A program made the translations under genes and the position numbers. This document shows, in pieces, positions 11,056-23,689 of a stretch of 64,000 nt of DNA. The number at the start of each line of letters is the position of its first letter. The stretch's first letter is position 1. This DNA comes from Emydura subglobosa. Its lineage: Eukaryota > Chordata > Testudines > Chelidae. A model generated the notes under the pieces. It was not told the DNA's origin, did not search any database, and saw nothing but the letters and a program-made list of their open reading frames with translations. The DNA lies in the NCBI GenBank assembly GCA_007922225.1, contig ML679958.1, positions 52,036,838 to 52,100,837 on the forward strand. Direction: 5' to 3'.

Positions 11056-12199
11056 TTTCATTAACATAGTTTTGTGAGGGAACCTCAATGAGAGGATATG
11101 GAGCCTTACATTTCCAGGTGACCTGTTAGAAATTAGAAAGCAGCTCAGTTCAGTGATAACAGAAAGTCATTGTCATCTGACGGCTATTCAATGGTGTGAA
11201 ATAAATAGGTGCTCCCAGTCCAGTTCCAAGAGGACAGAAGTTTAATTCACAAGAAAAGCAACCTTGAATATTGACACTAATTTACGTCAGTAATGGCAGT
11301 CTCAGTAGAAACTAAATTTTGACAGTAGTTATCATGTAGCTGTAAATCTGGAGTATTTCCATACAGCACCCCAAAGCTGAACAAGAGTAACCCCATTCCT
11401 GTGTTTGGCCCCAAAGATTGAATGGACATGGAAACTAAACTCTTTGCTGCAAGGATCAAATTTTTTGTTTAAACCTATTAAATTGAATACTAGAACTCTA
11501 ATTAATTTAGAAAGCGCCTAATCAGGTGCCTGATTTGTATCTCCAGGTCAGAGTTGAAGTATATTGGGAAGTCTACATCTTACTGTCCACTGTGTATTAT
11601 TCCAAATAGTATGGTTTCCAAAGCCATCCAGAGCCTTCCTGTGTAACTAACATTAAAAAAACCGTATTTGCTTAATTTAGCATATCAAACTGTTAATATA
11701 AGTTAGTTTTCAATGTAAATAATGCAAAAGAATTACACTTTTCCTGTTTCAACATAAATCTGAAATTAGGTGTTTTCCATCTTCTACCCTTCCTTCTAGG
11801 GACTTAATGAGGGACTGGACTTTTTTAGAGATGAGTTTTTGTTCTCCTTTCTACATAGTGGAAAGGAACTTCTGTAGTACAGTTATCTTACAGAGATACA
11901 CACTTGGTGCGCTTTTATATAGGTGTTACTTTGCCCCTTCTTTGGGAGTGTGTAGCTCAAGGGGCTGCATCCTTTCTTCTTAACTGGTGCTTTTCAGATC
12001 AGTCAGTGAATGCATACTCTCTTTGAACATGTAGGCAGATTACTGTGGACTCCCTGGTTTTTAGTCATCTGGTATGTAACTCTCTCTCCTCTACTAGAAT
12101 GTCAGGGAAACACAGCATAAGCATGTCATCTCACCAGCATCCGTGTCTATTACATAGTCTAGGCAGATCACCCTAGTGGATGATCCAAGGAATGGAACC
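11056..12199. other. no gene or clear repeat seen
   Basis: Mixed sequence between the fold-back relic and the CR1 pair. A small minus-strand ORF (11277-11459) has no recognisable domain. Confidence 0.4.
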
Positions 12200-12950
12200 C
12201 TTATCTTTTGAGAGGTGACGCAAAGAGTTTGGCTTGTTTATTCTAACCAAAAGAAGGTTAAGGGGAGATATGATTGCTCTCTATAAAAACATCAGAGTAA
12301 TAAATAGCAGGGAGGGAGAGGAGTTATTTAAGTTAAGTGCCAATGTGGACACAAGAACAAATGGATATAAACCTGGCTTCAAACTAGACAAACTTTTCTA
12401 ACCATCAGGGGAGTGAAGTTCTGGAAAAGCCTTCCAAAAGGAGCAATGGGGGGCAAAAAACATATCTGGCTTCAAGATTGATCTTGATAAGTTTGTGGAG
12501 GGGATAGTATGATGGGACTGCCTATGGCATGTAGCTGATCTGACTGCTAGCAGCAAATATCTCCAATGGCTGTTGGGGAGGACTCTGAATTACTACAGAG
12601 AATTCTTTCCCAGGTATCTGGTTGATGGGTCTTGACCACATGCTCAGGGTCTAATTGTTCACCATATTTGGAGTTGGGAAGGAAATTTCCCTCCAGGTCA
12701 GATTGGGCAGAGACCTTGGGGGGGTTCACCTGCCTCTCAGCATGGGGCACTTGCAGGTTTAAACTAGTGTAAATTGTGGATTCTTTGTGTAACTTGAAGT
12801 CTTTAAATCATGAGTTGAGGACTTCAATAACTCAGTCAGAGGTTAGGGGTCTATTACAGGAGTGGGTAGGTGAAGTTCTGTGGCTTGCAATGTGCAGGAG
12901 GTCAGACTAGATGGTGATGATGGTCCCTTCTGACCTTAAAGTCTATGAGA
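12200..12950 (+). mobile_element. CR1 LINE 3' end, plus strand
   Basis: The 3' end is diagnostic of sauropsid CR1: 'gaggtcagactagatggtga' near 12898 followed by 'tggtcccttctgacctta' and 'gtctatgag'. Upstream, 'gaaggttaaggggagatatg' near 12253 and 'gtgaagttctggaaaagcct' near 12413 correspond to the C-terminal end of the CR1 ORF2 and its 3' UTR. It is 5'-truncated and broken by many stops. The minus-strand ORF 12547-12750 is antisense to it. Confidence 0.8.
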
Positions 12951-12974
12951 AGCTGGGTGGCGTTGCAAGCTATA

Positions 12975-14400
12975 TCATAGAATCATAGAATATTAGAGTT
13001 GGAAGGGACCTCAGGAGGTCCTCTAGTCCAACCCCCTGCTCAAAGCAGGACTAACCTCACCTATATCATCCCAGCCAAGGCTTTGTCAAGCCTCAGCTTA
13101 AAAACCTCTAAAGATGGAGATTCCACCACCTCCCTAGGTAACCCATTCCAGTGCTTCACCACCCTCCTAGTGAAAAACTTTTTCCTAATGTCCAACCTAG
13201 ACCTCCCCAACTGCAACTTGAGACCGTTGCTCCTTGTTCTGTCATCTGCCACCACCGAGAACAGCCTAGCCCCATCCTCCTGGAACCCCCTTTCAGGTAG
13301 TTAAAGGCTGCTATCAAATCCCCCCTCATTCTTCTCTTTTGCAAACTAAACAAGCCCAGTTTCCTTAGCCTCTCCTCATAAGTCCTGTGCTCCAGGCCCC
13401 TAATCATTTTTGTTGCCGTCCGCTGGACTCTCTCAAACTTGTCTACATCCTTTTTGTAGTGGGGGGGGCCCCAAACTGGACACAATACTCTAAATGCGGC
13501 CTTACCAATGCCGAATAGAGGGGAATAATCACTTCCCGCGTCCTGCTGGCAATGCCCCTCCTAATGCAGCCCAATATGCTATTAGCTTTCTTGACAACGA
13601 GGGCACACTGCTGACTCGTATCCAGCTTTTTATCCACTGTTACTCCCAGGTCCTTTTCTGCACAACTGCTGCCTAGCTCATCGGTCCCCAGTCTATAGCT
13701 GTGCATGGGATTCTTCCTTCCTAAGTGGAGGACTCTGCACTTTTCTTTGCTGAACCTCATTAGATTTCTTTTGGCCCAATCCTCCAGTTTGTTTAGGTCC
13801 TTCTGTATCCTATCCCTACCTTCCAGGGTATCTACTACTCCCCCCAGCTTAGTGTCATCTGCAAATTTGCTGAGGTTGCAATCTACCCCATCCTCCAGAT
13901 CATTAATAAAGATGTTGAACAAAACCGGCCCCAGGACCGACCCCTGGGGCACTCCGCTTGTGACTGGTTGCCAGCTAGACATGGAGCCATTGATCACTAC
14001 TCGTTGAGCCCTATGCTCTAGCCAGTTCTCTATCCATTTTATAGTCCATTCATCCAACCCATACTTCTTTAACTTGCTGATAAGAATACTGTGAGAGACA
14101 GTATCAAAGCTTTGCTAAAATCAAGGTATATGACATCCACCGCTTTCCCCACATCCACAGAGCCAGTCACCTCATCATAGAAAGCAATCAGGTTGGTCAG
14201 GCATGACTTTCCCTTGGTGAATCCATGTTGACTATTCCTGATCACCTTCCTCTCTTTCAAGTGCCTTAAAATGGATTCCTTAAGGACCTGCTCCATGATT
14301 TTTCCAGGGATTGAAGTGAGGCTGACTGGTCTGTAGTTCCCTGGATCCTCTTTCCTCCCTTTTTTGAAGATGGACACTATATTTGCTTTTTTCCAGTCCT
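12975..14400 (-). mobile_element. CR1 LINE, minus strand, 5'-truncated
   Basis: The 3' end lies at 12975 with the tandem 'tcatagaatcatagaat' tail of CR1. Reading leftward from 14400, reverse transcriptase ORF2 motifs appear in the correct order and continue to the C-terminus near 13061. The 5' part of ORF2 (endonuclease) and ORF1 are missing, the usual result of incomplete reverse transcription. It is the best preserved transposon in the window and probably the youngest. Its tail faces that of the preceding plus-strand CR1 across about 25 bp. Confidence 0.92.
13061..14377 (-). pseudogene. CR1 ORF2 reverse transcriptase relic
   Basis: The RNA-dependent DNA polymerase of a CR1 LINE, which would copy element RNA at a nicked target. 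Segments in order: 14377-14069 ([14 protein letters not shown]), 14057-13443 ([20 protein letters not shown] and the catalytic FADD followed by TKLGG), 13485-13156 ([18 protein letters not shown]) and 13255-13061 (C-terminal [18 protein letters not shown]). Three frameshifts separate them: one near 14113 just after DFSKA, one in the G-run near 13461-13468, and one near 13290. Polymerase motifs are otherwise intact, but the frame is broken and the N-terminal endonuclease is absent, so no active enzyme is made. Plus-strand ORFs at 12999-13304, 13494-13676 and 13705-14007 are its shadows. Confidence 0.9.
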
Positions 14401-16154
14401 GCCATGTCTTCTGCCCTCAGGATTCAGTTATGCCTATGCAACTGCAGAACCCTGGTGGGCTGGGCTTCTGGCATTTTCCTAAAAAAAAATACTGTGATAT
14501 TAACAAAATTATCTGTAATTTATTTCCCAACAACACCAATAGACATCTCAATTAATAAAAATGGAAAATGCTTTCAATTGATGGAATCTTACTGTAAATT
14601 CAGTAGGCTGCTTTGTCACATTCAACAAAAAGTGAAAACAAAAAACACTGTCGAAAATTCAATTTAGCATTACAGAGATTACTACAGCACAACAGTCCTT
14701 TATCTACAGTAGTGTATAAAAACACTTCTAACAATGCATCAATTTTCACAGCCATTTAGTAGATTAGAAAGCAATTGTAAACAGAGTAAAACCCACATTA
14801 ACTCCTGTCAACAGCCTGCCTTTTTCTCAGTTATGTTTGAAATAACAGTGAGGTCTAAAATGATTGCATCAACATCACAGATTGTATTATAAATATGAAT
14901 GAACCCATTGTAATGGAATGAATAGTAATATATGACAGACATTTGTCCTCCCTATCATTGTAACAGATTTTGTAAAGGAAGAATAACTGTGACATAAGGG
15001 AACATGTCACTCTGAGAAATAATTCCTCATGTTGTGAAACAGTAATTGTATCAAGTGACAGGTTTTTAAACTGCCCCTAGTTTTGTATTCTAATAGAGTA
15101 CCATTAATACCTGTCTGATATTTCTTTTAACGGAAACCAACCAAAAGTTATATAATGATGGTCAAAAAAATTTTTAAATGAACTCATTTAAATAAAATGT
15201 CCTGCTTTTTTTAGTTTTTTGGGGCAAGCTTTTTTCTGATCTCTGCTTAAAAGCATTAGATCAGTAAGAGTAAAAAGGATACTTTATCTGAATAGAAAGC
15301 AATCAATTAGCCTGGAAGCAATTAAAATGGAATTGATTTTTAATCATAGATGGAAATTCAACTTTACAGAGTTGAAGGTCCTCTATATAAAATGTAATTT
15401 AGAGTAAGATTTGTTTTGTTTTGTTTTTTTTTCCAAAAGAAAAAATGTTTTTGATTTCTTCTTCTATACTATGGCACAGTTTGGCGCACCAGACATTTCC
15501 CCATACGTATTAGATTACTAAAAAGGGTACTAGTGCATATCTTTTTAATTGCTTATCTCTGTTAGAGAATTCATTTTCTCTGAGATAAGGGACATTTTCT
15601 ATTCTGCTGCTTAATTTATCTTTTGTTAGAAAGACCTGACCTTCAATAAAGTTTTTACATAGCAAGCATTGTCTTACATGCAACAGTGTGTCAAACCATA
15701 GATTGGTGTTTCTCATTAGAGAATAGTACAATGTTGTAGATTTCAGTATTGGCTTACTATAGTTAAATAGCAGCGCTGTTTGTACTTGATTGTACCTTCT
15801 CTCCATTCTTAGAACATAGTTTTGAGATATTATTTAAAACTTAGTTTTCATATGAGGCAAAAGTTAGTGTTTCATGTTTGTGATAATAAACCCTCCTAAT
15901 GTAATAATTTTAATAATTAGAAACCTATGACTATGATTTGCTGGAAATTGAGAAGATGATTTGAATATTCATCTTTTATCAGTTCTTGCATTTTATGATG
16001 CTTATGGAAATGCACTTAGTAAATTATTCACATTGAATGAATTTTGCATGAAGGCTTTACTAACACAGCTAAAAATTGCTTCTAAATTCAGTCAAACAGA
16101 TGGATTTTGTTCTCCAGGTGTTTGTATATTTTTGGTTTGATAGCCTATTTCAAA
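14401..16154. other. AT-rich unique DNA
   Basis: Intron-like AT-rich sequence. ORFs at 14364-14667 run out of the CR1 into unique DNA and show no domain; the minus-strand ORF 15510-15806 (98 codons) has no recognisable domain. Confidence 0.45.
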
Positions 16155-16211
16155 TTATACTTCCTAACCTGCAAATATTTACATTTCATATTTGCAGGTT
16201 AGGAAGTATAA
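16155..16211. repeat. perfect 24-bp inverted repeat with 9-nt loop
   Basis: The left arm (16155-16178, beginning ttatacttcc) is the exact reverse complement of the right arm (16188-16211), with a 9-base loop at 16179-16187. There are no mismatches in the stem. It would fold as a strong cruciform or RNA hairpin from either strand. The size is shorter than a typical pre-miRNA. Confidence 0.95.
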
Positions 16212-17820
16212 ATCCAAGTTCCAGTAACAGACATTTCAAATTAGTGAACATCTTTGTTTTACCCTGCAGCAGTAACCTTTTTCATTTTGTTTTCCCATAT
16301 ATAGTTTAACAGCTATACTTGGAAGAAAAATAATGTATTAGATTAATGCATTTTTTATAATTAGAGAAAATATTTTAGTGATTCTACATCTAGATTTAGA
16401 CTACTTCAACCAATAAAAGAATAAAACATATCACAAATTGTTTGTATTATATAAATAATAATAAAAGACATTTATAAGCTAAAGTGCCACAGCAGCAACA
16501 TTTCTTGATGTACTTCTGTTGCTATGTCACTTAATCAAGAGAGGCAGTATGAAGTATCAAGCACAAACTGTTTCTTTAGGAATTGGAGTATATCTGAAGA
16601 AATTTTTACATAGAGTGGCCTGTATTTGCACTACATTTCTTGATTTTTATCATGTTTTTAAAAATGAGTATTTTTCTAAGGTATTTTTTAAAATGTACAA
16701 AATACAGGAGATCAGTCAAATGCTGTCTTACAACCTGACCCAGGACCCACTATACTGCCACCAGTTTGTTGAGAGTGGACCCAGTCACTGGGTTTCATGT
16801 GCTTTCAAGTCAACTGGGTCTGGATAGAGCCTAGACACCGTTTTTAATTTGGAAATCTAGGGCTACTCCCAGGCTCAAAACTCTTGTCTGACCCTTCTTT
16901 GGGATGTGGGTTGCCAGCCTTGACCCCAGAATCAGTGTCTCAGACCACCCGCCTCCCCAGACTTTTACACACACTCCCCCAAGGCTGCGAGCACTCTGGG
17001 TTTCTAGTTTAACCTCTTTGGGAGCAGTGTTGCAGGTAAGCAAGGAATACAGACATAGCAAAGGAATTTCTTAACCATAGTGACAATACTCTTAAAACAC
17101 TCTAGAATTACAAATATTTTAAAACAACAAAAATCCTAAAATGCACCCTCCCTGATCTGATCCCACCCTTTCTGTGAGTCCAGGTTTGTCAGTGCTTAGG
17201 CTGGGTGGAGTCTCTCATGCACATCCTTCTTACATGTGGCAACGAACAGCCTTCTGCACAAAATCCTGCTCTTAAATAAGCCTTTGTGTCTCTGCTCTGT
17301 GCTCCACTGTGAAACTTCCAGCTCCCTCCCACAGTCATGCTGGCTCCACCTCTGTAGAAAAAACATTGTTTCTGGAGGTGGGCCATCAGTTGAAGTTGAC
17401 TCATTCAAAGTGGATAGCCCCAGATGGCTCTCAGTGATTAGTCCTTCAGTGAGGTGTGAAGCACCTCTCAGGACTAGGGTACCTGTCTGGAATGCAGTAC
17501 AATAGACTGCCCTTAGGTGAGTTTACACGTATTGAACACATAATACAAAATGGAGTTCATAGTTTGATAGAGACATATCCCACTCTGTCTCACACCATTC
17601 TGGATGAGTATATGTATTCCTTTAGCAAATACAGTCTGTGTTCCAGCAACGAAAAGCCTCTTACATAACTTCTTAAACTCATTCGTGCTGGAAGGAAAAA
17701 GATAACCATAAGTAACCATGCCATCTTGCATGAAGAATTCCACAGCAGAAGAATAAGGCATTTCCCTCACTGAAATGCAATTTGGGAGCAGATTCCTATA
17801 TAAGTAAAGAACACTTTTAA
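16212..17820. other. unique DNA with a GC-richer block, possible LTR-like piece
   Basis: 16730-17480 is richer in C/T than its surroundings and contains 'cagtgttgcaggtaagcaag' near 17025 and a CT-rich promoter-like stretch near 17280-17350. It resembles reptilian LTR sequence but no ends, terminal repeats or target duplications were found. ORFs here (16519-16827, 17236-17505 and others) have no recognisable domain. Confidence 0.25.
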
Positions 17821-20800
17821 TACTTCAGTGGACACAGCACACACTGTGGGAGATGATCTTGCACTGTTAATGCGGATGGACTAGATGACCTAATCATTTC
17901 AATGGAGTTTATAATATCTGTCTAAGAAGGTATCAAATTTTCCTGTTACTGCTTATAATTTTTATCAGTTATAGAAAGAGAACATTGTATCTTTGTTAGT
18001 TTAGTTCAGAAAAAGACTCTCATTGACTTCAATGGAAGTTAGAGCAGGCCCTGCCTACCCATGTTTAAATGTTATATGATATATTTAGCATACATCATAC
18101 TATGCAAGATTTAATTTATTTATTTCATAATATCAAACATAATATAATGCCAATAGGAGCTTAAACAATATAGTTTTAAAATTAAAGACAGAATTCTGTA
18201 TTCTTATTCCACATAAAGGTTAGAGACTAAGAGGGGAAAAATATAAAGAATAAGAGTTGATGATGAAAGATATTTTTTTTTCAGTTATACTTACATCAAC
18301 ATGCTGAAAAGCCAAACTTGCTATTAAAAACCACTTAAAATATTTTTAAATGCAGAGGACATAACGCAATGTCTAATACAAAGAAAAAACAAGCAAATCA
18401 TATCTTTAAACCAGTCTTTATTATTTTATAACAATTGTTTTGTCAGAATTTTAAAAATAATTAGATATACAGTGCCTGAAATAGCACCTATAAAATTCTA
18501 TACAATGGAATATGCTATAACAACCACATCTGTATCCGATAGTATATATTCAATTTTACATGTCTTTTGGCTGTAGATTGAGCCAGGAATTGTTTAGCAT
18601 AATATATTTTTCTTTAAAAAATCTTTTTCCTCCTTTCTCCTTAAATAATTCATAATTTAGTAGGAAGTATGACTTTGATCTCAGCAATGGCTTTAGAGAA
18701 ATCTAGAACAAGAGAAATGTACATGTCTGAGCATGAGTAATGTGTATTACCTGGAAATATGTGGCTATACTTTCCCTCTATGGTTGTCTCTATGGTTAGT
18801 TGTTATTAAATATCTCCAATCATAATGCAGTCCCTTTTCCCAAACAGAATGGAGTGTCCTCCAAGTGTTACAGGCCATCAGCTCTTGGATTCCTCTAAAA
18901 TATTCTTAACCTTGATCTAGTTCATAGGAATATTTTAAGAGGGTTACATGTTTATAAACGATGTTTTAAGTACTAAGGAGAGAATTTTCATAAGAGTCAG
19001 CTCTGCACATTTTCCAGGCCACATTTTCCAGAGTAGTTTGTACCATACTGCTTTGGTAATCTGGCACTATAGTGAGGTTAACATGTTCTTGGAGAATCAC
19101 CCTAGCTCAAGCATGATCCTCTGGTGCAGTGTTTCTCAACCTTTTAAGTAGCAAGTACCCCCTAACTTCTGAAAATTTTAATAAGTACCCCCACACTCAA
19201 TTTTCCATTCTGAGAAATACAATCTTTTCCCCCTTTACTAGTGGACAACTGTCTTTCTCGTAAACCAGGAGAGTTCTGAGTTCTTCAATGCTGTGTGGCT
19301 GTGGCAGATCACAAAACCCCCTGCTGTTTCTTCCTCCATATAGGAGCAAAGGTCAATGCCAGCCAATCACTATGGCCTGATGGTGGGATCACATGGTGTT
19401 CTCCTCACACAGATGGGAACTTGTGAGGTATAAGCAGGCACTAGCAGCCCAGAGTGGATAGCAGTGCTTCCCATGGCCACCCCTAGGGGGGTGCGGGCCT
19501 AGGGCAAATCACACTATGTGGGCCCCTCTTAAGATTTTTATACTGGTAAAATCTGGGGCTGTCATAGTTGTCAATTTCTCTGCTCAGCTAGAGCAGTTTT
19601 CTCATGGGTCATTGCAGTCTAGCACAGATTAGAATAGCCCTCTGGCTGTGCTGGAATGTGTGTTCAGCCATGTATTTGTAAGGTTGAGAAACAGAATCCT
19701 GAGCCCCAGCCTGCAGTACCTGCTATGCACCTGCTGAATGACCACTAAGGTAGGGTGTGAATGTGAGTAGTAGCCACAAATAGCTCCTACCTACATACAG
19801 ATTGTAGGGCAGTGAGCCTGAGCAGTATGTGGACCAACTGGCCATTCTTCCATCTCAACTCCCTCAGTTCTCACAACATAGACTATAGTAGAACTCAATT
19901 TCATGACATGCAGGGGGAGGCAGAGGCCCCTGTTTAACTTCTGTACATCAGCACTACCACCCAGCACAGTGGTTCCTCTGCATTAAGGACCTTCCAGGGC
20001 TTCCAGGATTTTACCTTAATGGAGTGCAGTTACTCTTTTTTTTTTTTTTCTTCCCTGTGCCGTAAATAGCTAGTGAAGGAGAGAAACAGAACTCCGAATT
20101 TTGGGGTCTTCCTAGTTCAAAAACCTTTCAATTCATCTTTAACTTTTTCATTGTAGGATTACTCTTTGCCAGTATTTGCATAGGATCAGCAGGCTACATC
20201 TGGCAGTTTGTGTTACACACAAAAGTAATATAGTTTACACAGCACTAAGCATCCTCAGTCAAGCATCTGTGAATGGATTATGTACTTGCATATAAAAAAA
20301 AGCCTCATAAATTTAAAATACATTTCAGCAGGATCTCTTTCATGTAGTACAGTATTATTCCTGCATGCTTGGAAGAAGATGGCGCTATATGTAATTTGAT
20401 ATGGCAAGTGAAATTTTATTTCTTGTTTAGATTCTGAGAGGGATGTACAGCTTAGAGATTTGCTTTTGAATGAAAGCTGGAATGTTGCATGGGGCTCTTT
20501 TAAATACACAAGTTTTGTGGTTAGTTTAGTTAGAAGTAAGCAAAAATTCCTCTCTAGAGATCAACAAACAAGTGTTCCATTGTTTATGAATCTAAGATAC
20601 TACTATTCAAAAATAACATTAATTTATGATTTCTGGTTTTCCCTTTATGGTATTCTAGGTTCTTTTAACAGTTTTTTTTCTTATTAATATGCTTCCTTAA
20701 GCTTTCTGTTTGATGGAATAATCTAATGTTACATCATGTTTAGCATATTTACCAACAACAGGTCTTTTTATTCTTGCAAATTTAACTTTCGGAGTTAAGT

Positions 20801-22949
20801 GGAGTGTTAAATTTCCCCTCTCTAATACAGAGATTCATTCTTACATGATGTGGACAAATGGAGAGAGAAAATATATATAAAATGTGATGGTGTGATATGA
20901 TATGAGGTAGAAAGTTTTCATCATCTGGAGTTTTAGATGAATGCACTGCTTACAACCGGCATAGCCACTTATGGGTTAGAGGTTACTTCAAACAGGTGGT
21001 GATAAAATCTTTATGCCATTGCACACCATTGTATGTTTTTATGCATATGTTACTGAAACACTACTTTAGCAATGTTTAGAAAGTTTACAAAACTTTCATT
21101 GAGACTTTTTTAAAATTTCCTTACTATGTAAGGAGAAGTGCCTTCATTGCTATGAATTCAACTACACGGGGCTCAGAAGGAATTTCTAAAGATTTCTTAA
21201 AGTAGCTTTTCTATACATAAAGTCATATTTTTAAGGATGCATAACTAGAGGAAAAAGTGGGACATTTAAATGAGATTTAGACTTTATTAAAAGTCTTAAA
21301 ACTGTGATTTGAAATATAATGCAGGCCTCAAAAATACAGATATCCGACAGTTTAAGTACAGAATTGTTAGTGATAACAGTAATTCCTTTTAACATATTAT
21401 GTTATGTCCTTAAACATAGTTTGAAAGCATTAACCAAAGGAAAGGGAAATATTTGTCCCTTATGACCAAATTTTCCAACCTGACATCATTCAGAAAAATC
21501 TATTTACAGTTTTGCTAGTTTTAATGTGTCATGTTATGAATAATATTTAGTTAAATTCTCTAAGTAATTGAGGAGAAACATTTTTTGATAATTTTGATAA
21601 AGTATGAAATGTTTACTTTAGTGATTGGTAAATCTCAGTGGGCTTTGGTGAAATCTTTTGTTCTCTGAGCTCTTGGGCTGTTCAAAGATTTAAATTTAAC
21701 TCCAGAATGTATTTTTCTCTTTACCACAGATTGCACTTGTGTATTATTCTCTTAATTACCCCTCAAGTAATTTTCTGATGTGTGATAATGTGCAGGTCAG
21801 CGCTCTGCAAGTCCTTCAACATGACAGTTCATTGAATAATTGTCCTATCATCACCTTGATTCATGGCTGTATGGTTTCTTGATTTTTTTCTTTTACTCAA
21901 GTTAGCTTAGCAACCAGCTCACACATGTTTTATACTTATTATTCAAGTAATCACCCACTGCAACACACAGAAGCATCAATTAAAGCATTACAATGAAGTG
22001 TTGTGTTTTGTTCAGAATTCTGAGATGTCAGGAGTTAAATTCCATTTACCATGATTCAGGCCTTCTTCCAGAGGCTAACCTGTATTTTTTTTTTAAAAAA
22101 AAGTCTTCTAAACAAAACACATCACAAGCTACATGAAATGGATCATAAACTTACATTCTGTTCTTAAAAAAAGACACTTAAGCTTCTTTGAAAGATATAT
22201 CAATATAAATGTAGCACTAAAATGTCTGAGAGCTGAACATTCATTTTAGATTAAAAGTTTTGTCAAATGTAAATCCTTTTTATAACTGCTTTATTGACGC
22301 ACCTATTTTCTTCATAAATATTTTCTGGCTAATTTTCAGATTTGGGTGAATTTCACAGCAAATTATTATTAGAATGGGACTTGAGTACCCAGGAGCTGTC
22401 AAGATGGTTCAGTGATTTAATGTTGGTGTCCTGCAGCTTTGACTGTAATCAGCAGATGCTCTGGTATTACTATAAATGTTTTCTTAACCGCCTCTGTCAA
22501 AAAGAGAAAATATTTCCTGCTTGAAATCTACTCCTGATTAAATTCAGTTTGGCTTCTTATGAATAATTAATGTCCCATGATGATCTCTAACCTTTTGTTT
22601 TTAATATTGCCTCTTGGTCTAGACACATACTCTTTGCAGGACTGCTCAGTTAAGTCAGAGCAGACAAAGAGAAGCTGAATTAGTTTGTACATCAGCCCTC
22701 TTTATTTCATTGGCTCTGAAATTGTTTACTATTTTCTGGCCTGAGTTGTCAAAGAACATGAAAGGTTCTGGTTCTTTCAGTCTATTTGATTGTTGTTGTA
22801 CTTCTGAAGGTTGTTTCTGTAAATGCTCCTGTTTCCGTGATTTAGATGTGCTGTGTCACTTAAGAGTTCTGATTTAGAATTCACTTAACCTCAATCTGTA
22901 AATTATGATAAACATCCATTCTAATACAATCAAGTCAAATGTATCCATA
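17821..22949. other. mostly unique AT-rich DNA
   Basis: About 5 kb with no supported gene. 17850-17920 contains 'ggactagatgacctaatca', weakly like a CR1 3' end. 19128-19260 ('gcagtgtttctcaacctttt' and 'gtaccccctaacttctg') resembles the end of an hAT-type repeat common in amniotes. 19490-19540 contains a 'gggcctagggcaaatc' motif that recurs in altered form at 36495 and 55680. A poly-T run lies at about 20036-20050. Confidence 0.4.
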
Positions 22950-23242
22950 GCGTATGTCTACCCTACAAAGAAAAACAAAACCCTGCAGCAGTGAGTCTTA
23001 GAGCCCAGGTCAACTGATTTGGGTCCATGGGGCTCACACTTTCCGGCTAAAAAAAGCAGATTATGGCTCAGGCTGGAGGGAGCCTAAGACCCTCCCCCAT
23101 CTCTGGGTTTCAGAGCCCAGGCTCCAGCCCAAGCCCAAATGTCATCACTGCTATTTTTAGCCCCATAGTGTGAGCTCAAGCCAGTTGACCCAGTCTCTGA
23201 GACTTGCTGCTGCAAGTCTTTTTTTGCAGTGTAGACGTACCC
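22950..23242. mobile_element. MITE with about 45-bp inverted ends
   Basis: The left end (GCGTATGTCTACCCTAC...) and the complement of the right end (GGGTACGTCTACACTGC...) match, and the match continues to 'gcagcagtgagtcttagagc' against the complement of 'tctgagacttgctgctgc'. The 293-bp body is mostly one long imperfect palindrome. Flanks ATA and TTA would fit a mutated 3-bp TWA duplication of the Harbinger type. No coding capacity. Confidence 0.75.
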
Positions 23243-23689
23243 TTAGTTTTCCGAATTATTTTGCATACCTGTTAAGAGTTATAGCTAAAGTGTAGTTGTT
23301 CAAAATGCATTAGGAAGGTAGGCAACTGTAAATCCCACAAATCAATTTCTGATATTAAGCTAAAGCCTTTGTAGTAAAGTAGATACTAGGATTCTAAACC
23401 TTAGACTGTAAAGTAATAAATGTATTTATCACTGGAAAGATAGTGGTAGTATGCCATTAATGTTCTTAAATACAGCCTTCAGGGGGCTGATACAACAGCT
23501 GAATAATTCATTTTCACCTGTGGCAATATGTCTAGAATCTGTCTCCGATCATAAGTAAATGGAATTTGGAACTCTCAAGACCAGCCTCAGTGGTAAACCA
23601 TATCTCAAAAATAAAATCCACATTTAAATACAATGGAAACCCTGGCTCCTCACAAAGGTAATTTCTCTCATTTGTGGAATACAGTATAC

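Noticed and set aside
12999..13304. 101-codon plus-strand ORF rich in Pro/Leu
   Set aside because: It is antisense to the CR1 ORF2 C-terminus and 3' tail, so it is a shadow of the LINE.
13705..14007. 100-codon plus-strand ORF
   Set aside because: Antisense to the best preserved reverse transcriptase segment (14057-13443).
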